A stretch of 64,000 nucleotides of DNA from a marine gamma proteobacterium HTCC2080. GTDB taxonomy: Bacteria; Pseudomonadota; Gammaproteobacteria; Pseudomonadales; Halieaceae. Location: contig AAVV01000003.1 in assembly GCA_000169115.1 (NCBI GenBank), positions 186,001 to 250,000 on the forward strand, in the 5' to 3' direction. The notes beneath the pieces are model-generated. The model saw nothing but the letters and a program-made list of their open reading frames with translations, did not search any database and was not told the DNA's origin. Each line of letters begins with the position of its first letter. The first letter of the stretch is position 1. The position numbers and the translations under genes were made by a program. Below are positions 18,774-28,101 of the stretch, one piece after another.

Positions 18774-20354
18774 ATGGGCGATCATCATCACGGACCGGCC
18801 AAGGGCCTATCACGCTGGCTGTTTACCACTAACCATAAGGACATCGGCACGATGTACCTGTGGTTCTCCTTTGCGATGTTTATTTTAGGTGGCACCTTCG
18901 CCATGATCATTCGGGCAGAGTTATTTCAGCCCGGTATGCAACTGGTAGAGCCAGGTTTCTTCAATCAAATGACCACGTTACACGGTCTAGTTATGGTCTT
19001 CGGGGCCATCATGCCTTCTTTTGTCGGGCTAGCTAACTGGCTCATACCTATGATGATCGGCGCTCCAGATATGGCGCTACCCCGCATGAACAACTGGAGC
19101 TTCTGGATTCTGCCCCCCGGTTTTCTAATGTTGGCGTCTACACTGTTTATGGAAGGCGGTGCTCCCGCTTTTGGCTGGACGTTTTATGCGCCACTGTCGA
19201 CTACCTATGCAGCGCCTTCGGTCACGTTCTTTATCTTTGCAATTCACGTTCTTGGTATCTCATCCATCATGGGGTCCATCAACATCATTGCGACGATCAT
19301 GAACATGCGTGCCCCCGGTATGACTTACATGAAGATGCCTTTGTTCGTCTGGACGTGGTTCATCACGGCTTTTCTGTTGGTAGCTGTAATGCCAGTGTTA
19401 GCCGGCGCGGTAACCATGATGCTAATGGACATACACTTTGGCACCAGCTTCTTTTCTGCTGCCGGCGGTGGTGATCCCGTACTGTTTCAGCACATCTTTT
19501 GGTTCTTTGGGCACCCCGAGGTCTACATTATTATCCTGCCTGCATTCGGTGTGGTTTCTCAGGTGATTCCAGCGTTTTCTCGAAAGCCGCTGTTCGGGTA
19601 TGCGTCGATGGTGTACGCCACGGCTGCTATCGCGATTTTGTCCTTTGTCGTTTGGGCGCATCACATGTACACCGTAGGTATGCCGGTTGCTGGCGAGCTG
19701 TTCTTTATGTACGCCACAATGCTGATTGCGGTCCCGACTGGGGTCAAGGTTTTCAACTGGGTTAGCACCATGTGGCGGGGCTCGCTGTCTTTTGAGACGC
19801 CCATGCTTTTCTCGATTGGATTCCTAGTGCTGTTCACTATTGGTGGATTTACAGGGCTGATGTTGTCTATCGCCCCTGCGGATTTCCAGTATCACGATAC
19901 TTACTTTGTAGTGGCACACTTCCACTACGTCATGGTCGCGGGAGCTGTCTTTTCCATGACGTCGGCGGTGTACTTCTGGCTGCCCAAGTGGACTGGCCGC
20001 ATGTACAACGAGACGATGGGTAAAGTGCACTTCTGGATCAGCTTTGTGGGATTCAACGTTACATTTTTCCCACAGCACTTTGTTGGACTGGCCGGCATGC
20101 CTCGCCGCGTACCGGATTACGCCCTCCAGTTTGCCGACTTCAACATGATGTCTTCAATTGGTGCGTTTGTGTACGGTGCCAGCCAAATTATGTTCCTCTA
20201 CAACGTGATTGCCACGATTGTGTCGGGAGAAAAGGTGTCTGATGAGCAGGTCTGGGATGGTGCTGAAGGACTAGAGTGGACGTTGCCAACGCCTGCGCCC
20301 TATCACACCTTCGAAGTTCCCCCGAAGATCGAAGCAACGCCGGCACACGGTTAA
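18774..20354 (+). CDS. coxA: cytochrome c oxidase subunit I
   Basis: Catalytic heme-copper subunit (526 aa, about 12 membrane helices) that reduces O2 and pumps protons. Conserved blocks are TTNHKDIGTMYLWF, the heme-a ligand in TTLHGLVMVFG, the CuB His/Tyr region WFFGHPEVYIIILPAFG, the two-His VWAHHMYTVGM, and VVAHFHYVMVAGAVF with the heme a3 ligands. The K-pathway Tyr in HPEVY marks a type A oxidase. The SD GGGGAGA precedes the ATG. Its assembly genes follow immediately. Confidence 0.99.
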   Translation: MGDHHHGPAKGLSRWLFTTNHKDIGTMYLWFSFAMFILGGTFAMIIRAELFQPGMQLVEPGFFNQMTTLHGLVMVFGAIMPSFVGLANWLIPMMIGAPDMALPRMNNWSFWILPPGFLMLASTLFMEGGAPAFGWTFYAPLSTTYAAPSVTFFIFAIHVLGISSIMGSINIIATIMNMRAPGMTYMKMPLFVWTWFITAFLLVAVMPVLAGAVTMMLMDIHFGTSFFSAAGGGDPVLFQHIFWFFGHPEVYIIILPAFGVVSQVIPAFSRKPLFGYASMVYATAAIAILSFVVWAHHMYTVGMPVAGELFFMYATMLIAVPTGVKVFNWVSTMWRGSLSFETPMLFSIGFLVLFTIGGFTGLMLSIAPADFQYHDTYFVVAHFHYVMVAGAVFSMTSAVYFWLPKWTGRMYNETMGKVHFWISFVGFNVTFFPQHFVGLAGMPRRVPDYALQFADFNMMSSIGAFVYGASQIMFLYNVIATIVSGEKVSDEQVWDGAEGLEWTLPTPAPYHTFEVPPKIEATPAHG

Positions 20355-20368
20355 TCGGGATTGCATAG

Positions 20369-20929
20369 GTGCTCAGACTGAGTCGAAATCCTGGCGCAGA
20401 CACCGCGATAAAGTTAGCGGCGGTGGCTTGCGCCATGTTTGCTTTTGTCTTCGTGGTCATGGTACCGCTGTATGACGTGCTGTGTGACGCTTTGGGCATC
20501 AATGGAAAGACGTCAAACGTTGCGTATACCGCTGTTCCTGCTGCCATTGATACAAGTCGCGAGATCAAGATTCAATTTATTGCCACCAACAACGACGGTA
20601 TGCCTTGGGGGTTTCGGCCGCAGGTGACACAGCTCACGGTGCACCCCGGCGCCGCAACAGATACCATCTTTTACGCTGAAAACCCGACAAGTTTACCGAT
20701 GATTGCTCAGGCAATACCTAGCGTAACGCCGTCTCGTGCAGCAGGATATTTTCATAAAACCGAGTGTTTCTGTTTTAATCAGCAACCTCTCGAAGGACTC
20801 GCATCTACTGAGATGCCGCTGCAGTTTGTCGTCGATCAGGATCTCCCGAAGGATATCCGCACGATTACGTTGTCTTACACACTCTTTGATGTCACAACAA
20901 TGGCCGGCAATACGATCGCCGCCCGCTAA
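20369..20929 (+). CDS. ctaG: cytochrome c oxidase copper assembly protein Cox11
   Basis: Copper chaperone (186 aa) delivering Cu to the CuB site of CoxA. A single N-terminal membrane helix (about residues 14-36) anchors an Ig-like periplasmic domain that carries the diagnostic CFCF copper motif (Cys133, Cys135 in KTECFCFNQQPL). The start is GTG at 20369, 14 bp after coxA. Position between coxA and coxC is the standard proteobacterial order. Confidence 0.96.
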   Translation: MLRLSRNPGADTAIKLAAVACAMFAFVFVVMVPLYDVLCDALGINGKTSNVAYTAVPAAIDTSREIKIQFIATNNDGMPWGFRPQVTQLTVHPGAATDTIFYAENPTSLPMIAQAIPSVTPSRAAGYFHKTECFCFNQQPLEGLASTEMPLQFVVDQDLPKDIRTITLSYTLFDVTTMAGNTIAAR

Positions 20930-20970
20930 ACCCGACTCACTCGAAGTGAGCGGAACGATGGAGAACAAAA

Positions 20971-21951
20971 ATGGCCGCTACTGAACATGCACCCGCAGGG
21001 TACGAAAAATACCATGTGCCCGACAGCTCAAGTTTGGCTGTTCGTGCGACGGTAGGATTGATACTTACTGTCTTTGGAGCTGGCTTGCTTCTCAATGACA
21101 TGACTTTCGGAGAAACCCACGAGTCAGGTAATGCTAAATGGGTTTTGGCTGCGGGTCTGGTGTTCTTCATTTTTACTTTGGCGAGTTGGTTCCGCACCAC
21201 GATTCGAGAAAACATGCAGGGCATGAACAGTGCCCAGTTGAACCACAGCTACGTGTTGGGCATGTTTTGGTTTATTTTTTCTGAAGTGATGTTCTTTTTC
21301 GCGTTCTTTGGAACACTTTTTTATGTGCGTCAACTCGCGGGGCCGTGGCTTGCTGGAGAAGGTGATGGCGGGCGCATGAACGGTTTGCTTTGGCCCGGCT
21401 TCGAGTTTTCATGGCCGCCAACTATCACTCCACAGGAGGCGGTGGGCGGTACCGACATTCAGCCCATTGCCAACAACGGCGCGTTCCTTACCCAAGAACG
21501 CAGTATGAGCTTCGCTGACGCGCACCATTGGTATCAATGGTTGCCGATGTGGAACACAATTATTTTGCTGTCTTCAAGTTTTACTGTGCACGTTGCTCAC
21601 ACCGCACTGCTTAAAGATCAACGCAGCAAATTCAACCTTTGGTTGGGCATTACGGTTGCACTGGGCATTATCTTTGTTGGGTTGCAGGCGGCAGAGTATT
21701 ACGAAGCCTACGTCCTCTTCGGCCTCACATTGAACTCCGGGATCTATGGGTCTACGTTCTTCATGTTGACGGGCTTCCATGGCTTTCACGTGTTCATGGG
21801 CATGACCATGCTGTTAATCCAGCTTCTTCGATCGGTCAGGGGCCATCACTTCACAGCGTCTGATCATTTTGGCTTTGAGGCCTCTAGCTGGTATTGGCAC
21901 TTCGTCGACGTTGTTTGGGTGTTCCTGTTCTTGTTCGTCTACATCTTGTAA
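20971..21951 (+). CDS. coxC: cytochrome c oxidase subunit III
   Basis: Seven-helix subunit III (326 aa) stabilising CoxA. Typical blocks are MFWFIFSEVMFFFAFFGTLFYVR, TGFHGFHVFMGMTMLL and the C-terminal WYWHFVDVVWVFLFLFVYI. A hydrophilic insertion of about 60 residues (after AGPWLAGEGDGGR up to the ALLKDQRS region) is characteristic of the gammaproteobacterial version. It is followed by a strong inverted repeat that likely ends the transcript. Confidence 0.97.
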   Translation: MAATEHAPAGYEKYHVPDSSSLAVRATVGLILTVFGAGLLLNDMTFGETHESGNAKWVLAAGLVFFIFTLASWFRTTIRENMQGMNSAQLNHSYVLGMFWFIFSEVMFFFAFFGTLFYVRQLAGPWLAGEGDGGRMNGLLWPGFEFSWPPTITPQEAVGGTDIQPIANNGAFLTQERSMSFADAHHWYQWLPMWNTIILLSSSFTVHVAHTALLKDQRSKFNLWLGITVALGIIFVGLQAAEYYEAYVLFGLTLNSGIYGSTFFMLTGFHGFHVFMGMTMLLIQLLRSVRGHHFTASDHFGFEASSWYWHFVDVVWVFLFLFVYIL

Positions 21952-21970
21952 CAGCGCCGCCCCTAGAATT

Positions 21971-22009
21971 GAGCGTTAAGCTTGACACAACGTGTGTAGG
22001 TTAACGCTC
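21971..22009 (+). terminator. bidirectional hairpin between coxC and the DUF2909 gene
   Basis: Perfect 9-bp inverted repeat GAGCGTTAA (21971-21979) and TTAACGCTC (22001-22009); the 21-nt loop itself contains ACACA/TGTGT around ACG. It lies 20 bp after the coxC stop and includes the stop codon of the convergent DUF2909 gene. Only a short T-tract (GGTTT) follows on the plus strand, so termination efficiency is uncertain. Confidence 0.5.
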
Positions 22010-22252
22010 GGTTTGCTCTGACCCTCGCTCGATCGTGCCAGCGTCCCAAGGGTTTTTATTACCCAGTTGCCCGGTGGCTACGCCAAATATAATGGTGACG
22101 ATGAGTGCTGTCGCTAATCCCAAGCGTATGCCTAGTGAGGTAAACAAGCGTTTTTTCTCAAGATTGCCTTGGTCTACCATTAGAAAGTACAGTCCGGAAC
22201 CCAGACTAATGACCAATGCCACCATCAGAAAAATGATTAATATTTTAAGCAC
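22001..22252 (-). CDS. DUF2909 twin-transmembrane protein
   Basis: Small membrane protein (83 aa) with two predicted helices, LIIFLMVALVISLGSGLYFLM and IRLGLATALIVTIIFGVATG, separated by a charged loop with LEKKRLFTSLGIR. This matches the DUF2909 family found in cox clusters of gammaproteobacteria, opposite in direction to the oxidase genes; function unknown. The frame runs upstream to 22327, but the GTG at 22252 places the start right before the first helix, as in the family. Its start is only 28 bp from the divergent SURF1 start. Confidence 0.82.
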   Translation of the reverse strand: MLKILIIFLMVALVISLGSGLYFLMVDQGNLEKKRLFTSLGIRLGLATALIVTIIFGVATGQLGNKNPWDAGTIERGSEQTER

Positions 22253-22280
22253 CGTAGCATCCTCGGGGTATTGAACGGTA

Positions 22281-23090
22281 GTGACCGCTCGCTTACATCG
22301 CATAATTTTGGGACCATTGGAGCTCATCTTCGAATGGCGGTTAACACTATTTACGTTGCTGCTGTTTCCCGGATTGCTTTATTTAGGGTTCTGGCAGTTA
22401 GACCGCGCGGAAGAAAAGCGCGTTCTAGCACTTCGCAACGCCCAGCGACTCGAGATGATAGCACTCTCCCATACCCAGCTGTTTGAGTCCCTGAGCCAAA
22501 TGAGCGGGCCGAAGTCTGAGTGGCTCGCGCTTGCCGACCGCAAGGTTTCCGTCGTTGGGCAGCTGAACCCCACACAGTATGTGCTGGTCGATAACCGAAT
22601 TAATAATGGTCGTTTTGGTTACGAGGTCGTTGCGCTGGTAAAAACTGATGAAGGCCGCGTGCCGGTAAATCTTGGTTGGATAAGCGGTGATTCTGCCCGC
22701 CGAAGCATACCTAAGCCGAATCTGATGCCTGGGGAAGTCCGCCTCGCCGGAAGGGTCTATATACCGACAAGTTCTGCATATTTATTAGAAGAACAAACTG
22801 CACCAGCTGACTTGCCTGGGGTGGTGCAAGATTACGATGCGGCAAACTTTGCGCAGCCTCTGTCGCGGCATTTTGGTGAGCCGGTATTACCGGTCTTGGT
22901 ACGTATTGCTCCTGAGGATCCAGCCGCTTTTTCTGCGAGTTGGTCGGTTGTGAATCAATCCCCAGCGAAGCACACCGGTTACGCTGTCCAATGGTTTACC
23001 ATGGCGGGGGTTTTGTTGCTCGCCTTTGTTATGCGTAGCTCTAACGTGCTGAGCCTAATACGCGGTGCTAAGTCCCGCTCGCAACTCTGA
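22281..23090 (+). CDS. SURF1-family cytochrome oxidase assembly protein
   Basis: Inner-membrane protein (269 aa) of the SURF1/Shy1 family assisting heme a insertion into subunit I. It has the classic two-helix layout: an N-terminal helix (LTLFTLLLFPGLLYLGFWQLDRAEEK, with the conserved GxWQL-type motif) and a C-terminal helix (YAVQWFTMAGVLLLAFVM). Between them is a periplasmic domain with VDNRINNGRFGYEV. The start is GTG 22281. It lies upstream of the SCO-like and ctaB genes. Confidence 0.93.
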   Translation: MTARLHRIILGPLELIFEWRLTLFTLLLFPGLLYLGFWQLDRAEEKRVLALRNAQRLEMIALSHTQLFESLSQMSGPKSEWLALADRKVSVVGQLNPTQYVLVDNRINNGRFGYEVVALVKTDEGRVPVNLGWISGDSARRSIPKPNLMPGEVRLAGRVYIPTSSAYLLEEQTAPADLPGVVQDYDAANFAQPLSRHFGEPVLPVLVRIAPEDPAAFSASWSVVNQSPAKHTGYAVQWFTMAGVLLLAFVMRSSNVLSLIRGAKSRSQL

Positions 23091-23099
23091 GGAAACAGT

Positions 23100-23789
23100 A
23101 TGTCGTCACAGTCTGAAGCCCGGGGGCAGGGTCGCGCCGTTTTATTGCTCATTGCTGGTATTCCATTGACCATGATGTTGGCGGCTTCCTGGCTCTGGTA
23201 TTTTGTCGTCGAGGGCGATCTCAATCTCGTTGGTGCCATTGGCACCGCCAACAACGGGACCTTGGTTGCGCCCCCTCGTGAAGTACAACCGGTGGTATTT
23301 GCCGACGACGCGGGTCGCCCGTTTCGTTGGACCGATCTTGAGCCGCGCTGGACGTTAGTGGTGGCGAATGCAGGCCCTTCCTGCGATTCTGCCTGTGAGC
23401 GCCGAATCTGGTTTACCCGCCAGATTCACATAGCCCTGGGCCGTGAGTTTAATCGTGTGCGTCGTGTATTTATTGCCGATCATGGGAGCGCAACCGTATC
23501 GATGGAGTCGCCTGCCCTTAAACCAGAGGGATGGCCCGTTAACTTTGAGTCTGGGACGGTATTGGAGTACTTGTCTGCGGGGCACGCGGGTTTAGTTGCG
23601 TTGGATACAACACCAGCGGTTTTCGAGGGGCTGTTTTCAGAGCTTTCATTGAGGCCAGGTGTGGAGCAGGCAGGTGGTTGGTATCTCGTTGATCCTGCCG
23701 GGTGGGTAATGATGCACTTCGATGACAATCTCGATTACAAGGCTGTTATTGCCGATCTAAAATTTTTACTGAAAAATTCGGGGGGTTAA
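23100..23789 (+). CDS. SCO/thioredoxin-like membrane protein of the cox cluster
   Basis: Membrane-anchored protein (229 aa) with one N-terminal helix (VLLLIAGIPLTMMLAASWLWYF) and a periplasmic thioredoxin-like domain. Residues 95-99 form CDSAC, the CxxxC spacing of SCO copper chaperones, inside TLVVANAGPSCDSACERR. The C-terminal GGWYLVDPAGWVMMHF aligns with the end of SCO proteins. The distal copper-binding His of SCO (in DHS) has no counterpart, so copper delivery cannot be assumed; a thiol-disulfide role is possible. Homologues occur between SURF1 and ctaA in Pseudomonas-type clusters. Its stop shares one base with the ctaB ATG. Confidence 0.8.
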   Translation: MSSQSEARGQGRAVLLLIAGIPLTMMLAASWLWYFVVEGDLNLVGAIGTANNGTLVAPPREVQPVVFADDAGRPFRWTDLEPRWTLVVANAGPSCDSACERRIWFTRQIHIALGREFNRVRRVFIADHGSATVSMESPALKPEGWPVNFESGTVLEYLSAGHAGLVALDTTPAVFEGLFSELSLRPGVEQAGGWYLVDPAGWVMMHFDDNLDYKAVIADLKFLLKNSGG

Positions 23790-24688
23790 TGATGTCTGAG
23801 TCAACAGCCCCCCTGACCCCGCTTTGGCAGGACTACCTAGAGCTGACCAAGCCCCGGGTGGTCGCACTGATGATTGTTACGGCACTGATTGGCATGTGTA
23901 TGGCAGTGCCGGGCTGGGTTCCCTGGCAGCCATTGGTACTGGGCAATCTCGGTATTGCACTGTGCGCGGGTGCAGCCGCGGCGATTAATCACATCGTGGA
24001 TGAGCGGATTGACCAACAGATGGCCAGAACCCAAGCGCGCCCTGTTGCAACGGGGCGCATTACCCAGCGCGACGCGATTCTTTTCGCTGCCGCATTGGCC
24101 TTGCTTGGGGTTTGGGTTCTCGTGGTTTGGGTGAATGTACTGACCGCTGTGTTGACGGTGGCCAGTCTTATTGGTTATGCCTTTATTTATACGATGTTTT
24201 TAAAACGGGCGACGCCCCAAAATATTGTGATCGGCGGTTTGGCCGGCGCTGCACCACCCCTGCTGGGTTGGACGGCAGTGACCGGAGAAATTCACGGCCA
24301 TGGGCTTCTATTAGTTTTGATTATTTTTGCTTGGACCCCACCCCATTTTTGGGCGCTGGCAATCCATCGACGTGAGGAGTATGCCTCCGTGGGTATTCCC
24401 ATGCTGCCCGTGACCCATGGCGTCGGATTTACCGCACTGCATATTTTGCTCTACACCATCCTCATGTTTCTGATTACGCTCATGCCCTTTGCTACCCACA
24501 TGAGTGGAGCCATTTATTTAGTCGGAGCCGTCGTGCTGGGCGTTATTTTCTTGTACTGGTCTATTGAGATTATGCGAGGCCAGAACGTTAACGCCCCCAT
24601 GAAAACCTTTAAGTATTCGATTACTTATCTCTTGGTGCTGTTCATCATCATGTTGGTTGACCATTGGTTACTGGGTTTGCTGATTTAG
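23789..24688 (+). CDS. ctaB: protoheme IX farnesyltransferase (heme O synthase)
   Basis: Polytopic UbiA-family prenyltransferase (299 aa) that converts heme B to heme O by adding a farnesyl group. The signature NHIVDERIDQQMARTQARPV holds the Asp residues that bind Mg-diphosphate, and a second block WTPPHFWALAIHRREEYA is typical of CyoE/CtaB. Nine or so hydrophobic segments follow the usual pattern. The ATG overlaps the previous stop. The expected next step, heme A synthase (ctaA), is not in the cluster. Confidence 0.97.
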   Translation: MMSESTAPLTPLWQDYLELTKPRVVALMIVTALIGMCMAVPGWVPWQPLVLGNLGIALCAGAAAAINHIVDERIDQQMARTQARPVATGRITQRDAILFAAALALLGVWVLVVWVNVLTAVLTVASLIGYAFIYTMFLKRATPQNIVIGGLAGAAPPLLGWTAVTGEIHGHGLLLVLIIFAWTPPHFWALAIHRREEYASVGIPMLPVTHGVGFTALHILLYTILMFLITLMPFATHMSGAIYLVGAVVLGVIFLYWSIEIMRGQNVNAPMKTFKYSITYLLVLFIIMLVDHWLLGLLI

Positions 24689-24716
24689 CCCGGAAATAAT
24701 TGCGGAGTTTTTTATT

Positions 24717-25367
24717 TTGGCATTGGCAACAAAAACCCGAGTTTGGCTTACCGTTGCGGGTATCCTGTTATTCATTGCGGTCATTTTGGTGAGCTTCGTC
24801 AATCGGATTCAGCAACCTAGGGTCATGACCCTTACTGAAATGCAGATCAACGGGTTGTATATTTTTGATACGCCGAGAGATCCTGGTGCTTTTACCCTGC
24901 TTGATCACCGAGGTGCACCCTTCACAAAAGAGTCGCTTAAAGGCGACTGGACGCTGCTATTTTTTGGATTTACTCACTGTCCTGACATTTGCCCTACGAC
25001 AATGTCTTTCTTGGCGAAGCTTAAAAAAGAGTTAGAAACCACTGAGGCAGCCGATACGCAAGTTGTCATGGTGACTGTGGATCCTGCTCGGGACACCCCT
25101 GAAGTATTAGCGGCGTATGTCCCATATTTTGACGAGACATTTACGGGGGTGACTGGAGATTTTATTAAAATTCTCAGTTTTGCGAGAAGCTTTAACGCTC
25201 CCTTTAGGAAGGTGACCGCTCCCGACGGTACCTACGAGTTGGATCACAGCGCCAATGTCGTACTGATAAACCCTAGAGGGGATTACCATGGGTTTTTTAA
25301 GGCGCCCCTAGATTTAGCAAAGGCGAAGGTCACTTATCGATCAGCACGATACCTGTGGGAGGATTGA
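24717..25367 (+). CDS. SCO1/SenC copper chaperone
   Basis: Membrane-anchored SCO1 protein (216 aa) that metallates the CuA site of CoxB. An N-terminal helix (about residues 8-28) is followed by a thioredoxin fold with the copper ligands Cys88 and Cys92 (HCPDICPTT) and distal His177 (ELDHSANV). VTVDPARDTPEVLAAYV is the family block after strand 3. The start codon appears to be TTG 24717 with GGAG about 9 nt upstream. It closes the cox assembly cluster; polA starts 4 bp later. Confidence 0.95.
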   Translation: MALATKTRVWLTVAGILLFIAVILVSFVNRIQQPRVMTLTEMQINGLYIFDTPRDPGAFTLLDHRGAPFTKESLKGDWTLLFFGFTHCPDICPTTMSFLAKLKKELETTEAADTQVVMVTVDPARDTPEVLAAYVPYFDETFTGVTGDFIKILSFARSFNAPFRKVTAPDGTYELDHSANVVLINPRGDYHGFFKAPLDLAKAKVTYRSARYLWED

Positions 25368-25371
25368 CACC

Positions 25372-28101
25372 ATGAGTGGTTCACTCATTCTAATTGATGG
25401 CTCTTCGTATTTGTTTCGTGCGTATCACGCGCTACCCCCATTAACCAATTCTAAGGGGTTGAATACGGGGGCGGCGAAGGGTGTCGTCGGCATGGTGCGA
25501 CGGCTTGTGGCTGACTACCCAGGGGATCAAGTGGTTGTGGTATTTGATGCCAAAGGCCCTACGTTTCGCAATGAAATCTATGCGGAATATAAAGCCAACC
25601 GCCCACCTATGCCCGAAGAGTTGCGTGAACAGATCGAGCCTATACACGCCATGATTCGCGCGATGGGTTTGCCCCTTGTGTGTGTCAGCGGCGTTGAAGC
25701 CGATGATGTTATTGGCACCCTTGCGTTAGAAGCTGCAGCCCGTCAGCAGTCGGTTTTGATCTCAACCGGCGATAAGGACATGGCGCAGTTGGTGGGAGAC
25801 CACGTGACGCTCATCAATACTATGACTAACACCACCATGGATCATGGTGGTGTGGTTGACAAATTTGGCGTGCCACCTGAACTCATTATTGATTTGCTCG
25901 CACTGCAAGGGGATAAGGTGGACAACATCCCTGGGGTCCCGGGTGTTGGTGAGAAGACGGCTTTGGCCCTGCTGCAAAATTTAGGTGGTCTGAACGATAT
26001 TTTCGCAGACCTGTCCCGCGTCGCTGATCTTGCTGTGCGTGGTGCTCAAAAACTGGGTGCACGCCTCGCCGAACACCGCGAATCCGCAGAGCTCTCTTAT
26101 CGGCTTGCAACCATTAAGACAGATTGCGAGCTAGAACTGTCGACTGATGATTTATTAGCGAAGGCTCCTGACTCAGCGGCACTGACTTACTGGTACAAGG
26201 AGCTTGAATTTAAGGGCTGGCTCTCTGAGGCGCTGACCGACGACGCCCTAGATTCACCCAGCGAAGTAGCGGTTGTTGAGCCGTTAGCGCCGCCACTAGA
26301 GGTGATTACCGTGCTGTCCCTGTCGCAACTTGACGAGTGGTTAGCGGCGATAGAAGAGGCGCCTTTATTTGCCTTTGATACAGAAACAACGAGTCTCGAT
26401 TACATGCAGGCCGAAATTGTGGGCGTGGCATTGGCCGTTGCGACAGACAGGGCCGCCTACATACCCCTAGCCCATGACTACCCCGGTGCTCCTGAGCAGC
26501 TGGATCGCGATCTCGTGCTGACACGGTTGCGGCCTTTATTAGAGGATTCCCAGCGTGCAAAGGTGGGCCAAAACCTTAAGTACGATGCCAATGTCCTAGC
26601 AAATTATGGCATTGCCCTGCGGGGCATTGCTCACGATTCGATGCTGGAATCCTACGTTCTGGATGCCACTGGTAGTCGCCATGATATGGACACTTTGGCC
26701 CTCAAATACTTGGGAGAAAAAACCACGCATTTTGAGGAGGTCGCGGGTAAAGGCGCCAAGCAAATTACGTTCAATGCAGTGGCCATCGAGCAGGCAGCAC
26801 CCTACGCAGCTGAAGACGCGGCGGTGACTTTAAAATTGCATCAAACCTTGTGGCCCAAGCTGGAAAGTGAGGCTTATCTGAGCACGCTCTATCGCGATAT
26901 TGAGTTGCCACTGGTGCCCATTTTATCTCGTATCGAACGCAACGGTGCCCGGGTAGACCGTCAGCTCCTCGCTGATCAAAGCCATGAGCTGGGTGAGCGT
27001 TTGGCAATCCTAGAGCAGAGCGCCCACGACCTTGCTGGACAGGCCTTCAATCTGGGATCGCCGAAACAGTTGGGTGAAATACTCTTTCAGAAACTCGAAC
27101 TGCCCGTATTGAAAAAAACACCCAAGGGGGCGCCGTCTACAGCGGAAGATGTGCTTGCCGAGTTAGCACTTGATTACCCATTGCCAGCAGTCCTGATGGA
27201 ATACCGGAGCCTCTCTAAACTTCGATCGACCTATACCGATCGACTCCCCGACATGATTGATCCGGGTACAGGCCGTGTTCACACGTCTTATCATCAGGCC
27301 GTTACCGCGACGGGGCGTCTGTCATCTTCTGACCCTAATTTACAAAATATCCCCATTCGAACCGCAGAAGGCCGGCGTATTCGACAGGCGTTTTGCGCGC
27401 CAGAGGGCCGGAGCATTGTGGCCGCAGATTATTCTCAGATTGAACTGAGGATCATGGCCCATTTATCTCAAGACAAGGGTCTTCTTGGCGCTTTTGGCGC
27501 CAACCTCGATGTGCACAGTGCAACCGCTGCGGAGGTTTTCGGCGTGCCTCTCGAGGACGTTTCTAGCGATCAAAGGCGAGAGGCCAAGGCTATCAACTTT
27601 GGCCTTATTTATGGCATGTCAGCCTTTGGCTTAGCCAAACAATTACGGCTGGGGCGTCATGAGGCTCAGGCGTACATCGATCGTTATTTTGAGCGCTACC
27701 CTGGGGTCGCTGATTACATGACCCAGACACGGGAGCTGGCGCATAGCCAAGGCTATGTCGAGACACTGTTTGGACGTCGCTTGTACCTGCCTGAAATTAA
27801 CGCTCGCAACAAGCAACGGCAAATGGCGGCTGAGCGCACGGCCATTAATGCGCCTATGCAGGGTACGGCGGCGGATATTATAAAGCTGGCGATGATTGCG
27901 GTGGATGAATGGCTGTCTAAAACAGATATTGATGCTCTAATGATCATGCAGGTGCACGATGAGTTAGTGTTTGAAGTAGCAGATACCGAGGTGGCTACAT
28001 TAACCTCCGCGATACCAGACTTAATGGCTGATGTGGCTTCCCTCGATGTGCCTTTGCTGGTCGAAGCCGGTGTGGGCACGAACTGGGATCAGGCTCACTA
28101 A
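25372..28101 (+). CDS. polA: DNA polymerase I
   Basis: Repair and Okazaki-fragment-processing polymerase (909 aa). It has three domains: 5'-3' exonuclease (residues 1 to about 290, [12 protein letters not shown] and the helix-hairpin-helix [14 protein letters not shown]), 3'-5' proofreading exonuclease (about 310-500, [12 protein letters not shown] with the DxE metal ligands intact) and polymerase (motif [16 protein letters not shown], motif [15 protein letters not shown], motif [12 protein letters not shown]). All catalytic residues are present, so it is a full three-activity Pol I. It overlaps the convergent engB by 4 bp. Confidence 0.99.
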   Translation: MSGSLILIDGSSYLFRAYHALPPLTNSKGLNTGAAKGVVGMVRRLVADYPGDQVVVVFDAKGPTFRNEIYAEYKANRPPMPEELREQIEPIHAMIRAMGLPLVCVSGVEADDVIGTLALEAAARQQSVLISTGDKDMAQLVGDHVTLINTMTNTTMDHGGVVDKFGVPPELIIDLLALQGDKVDNIPGVPGVGEKTALALLQNLGGLNDIFADLSRVADLAVRGAQKLGARLAEHRESAELSYRLATIKTDCELELSTDDLLAKAPDSAALTYWYKELEFKGWLSEALTDDALDSPSEVAVVEPLAPPLEVITVLSLSQLDEWLAAIEEAPLFAFDTETTSLDYMQAEIVGVALAVATDRAAYIPLAHDYPGAPEQLDRDLVLTRLRPLLEDSQRAKVGQNLKYDANVLANYGIALRGIAHDSMLESYVLDATGSRHDMDTLALKYLGEKTTHFEEVAGKGAKQITFNAVAIEQAAPYAAEDAAVTLKLHQTLWPKLESEAYLSTLYRDIELPLVPILSRIERNGARVDRQLLADQSHELGERLAILEQSAHDLAGQAFNLGSPKQLGEILFQKLELPVLKKTPKGAPSTAEDVLAELALDYPLPAVLMEYRSLSKLRSTYTDRLPDMIDPGTGRVHTSYHQAVTATGRLSSSDPNLQNIPIRTAEGRRIRQAFCAPEGRSIVAADYSQIELRIMAHLSQDKGLLGAFGANLDVHSATAAEVFGVPLEDVSSDQRREAKAINFGLIYGMSAFGLAKQLRLGRHEAQAYIDRYFERYPGVADYMTQTRELAHSQGYVETLFGRRLYLPEINARNKQRQMAAERTAINAPMQGTAADIIKLAMIAVDEWLSKTDIDALMIMQVHDELVFEVADTEVATLTSAIPDLMADVASLDVPLLVEAGVGTNWDQAH

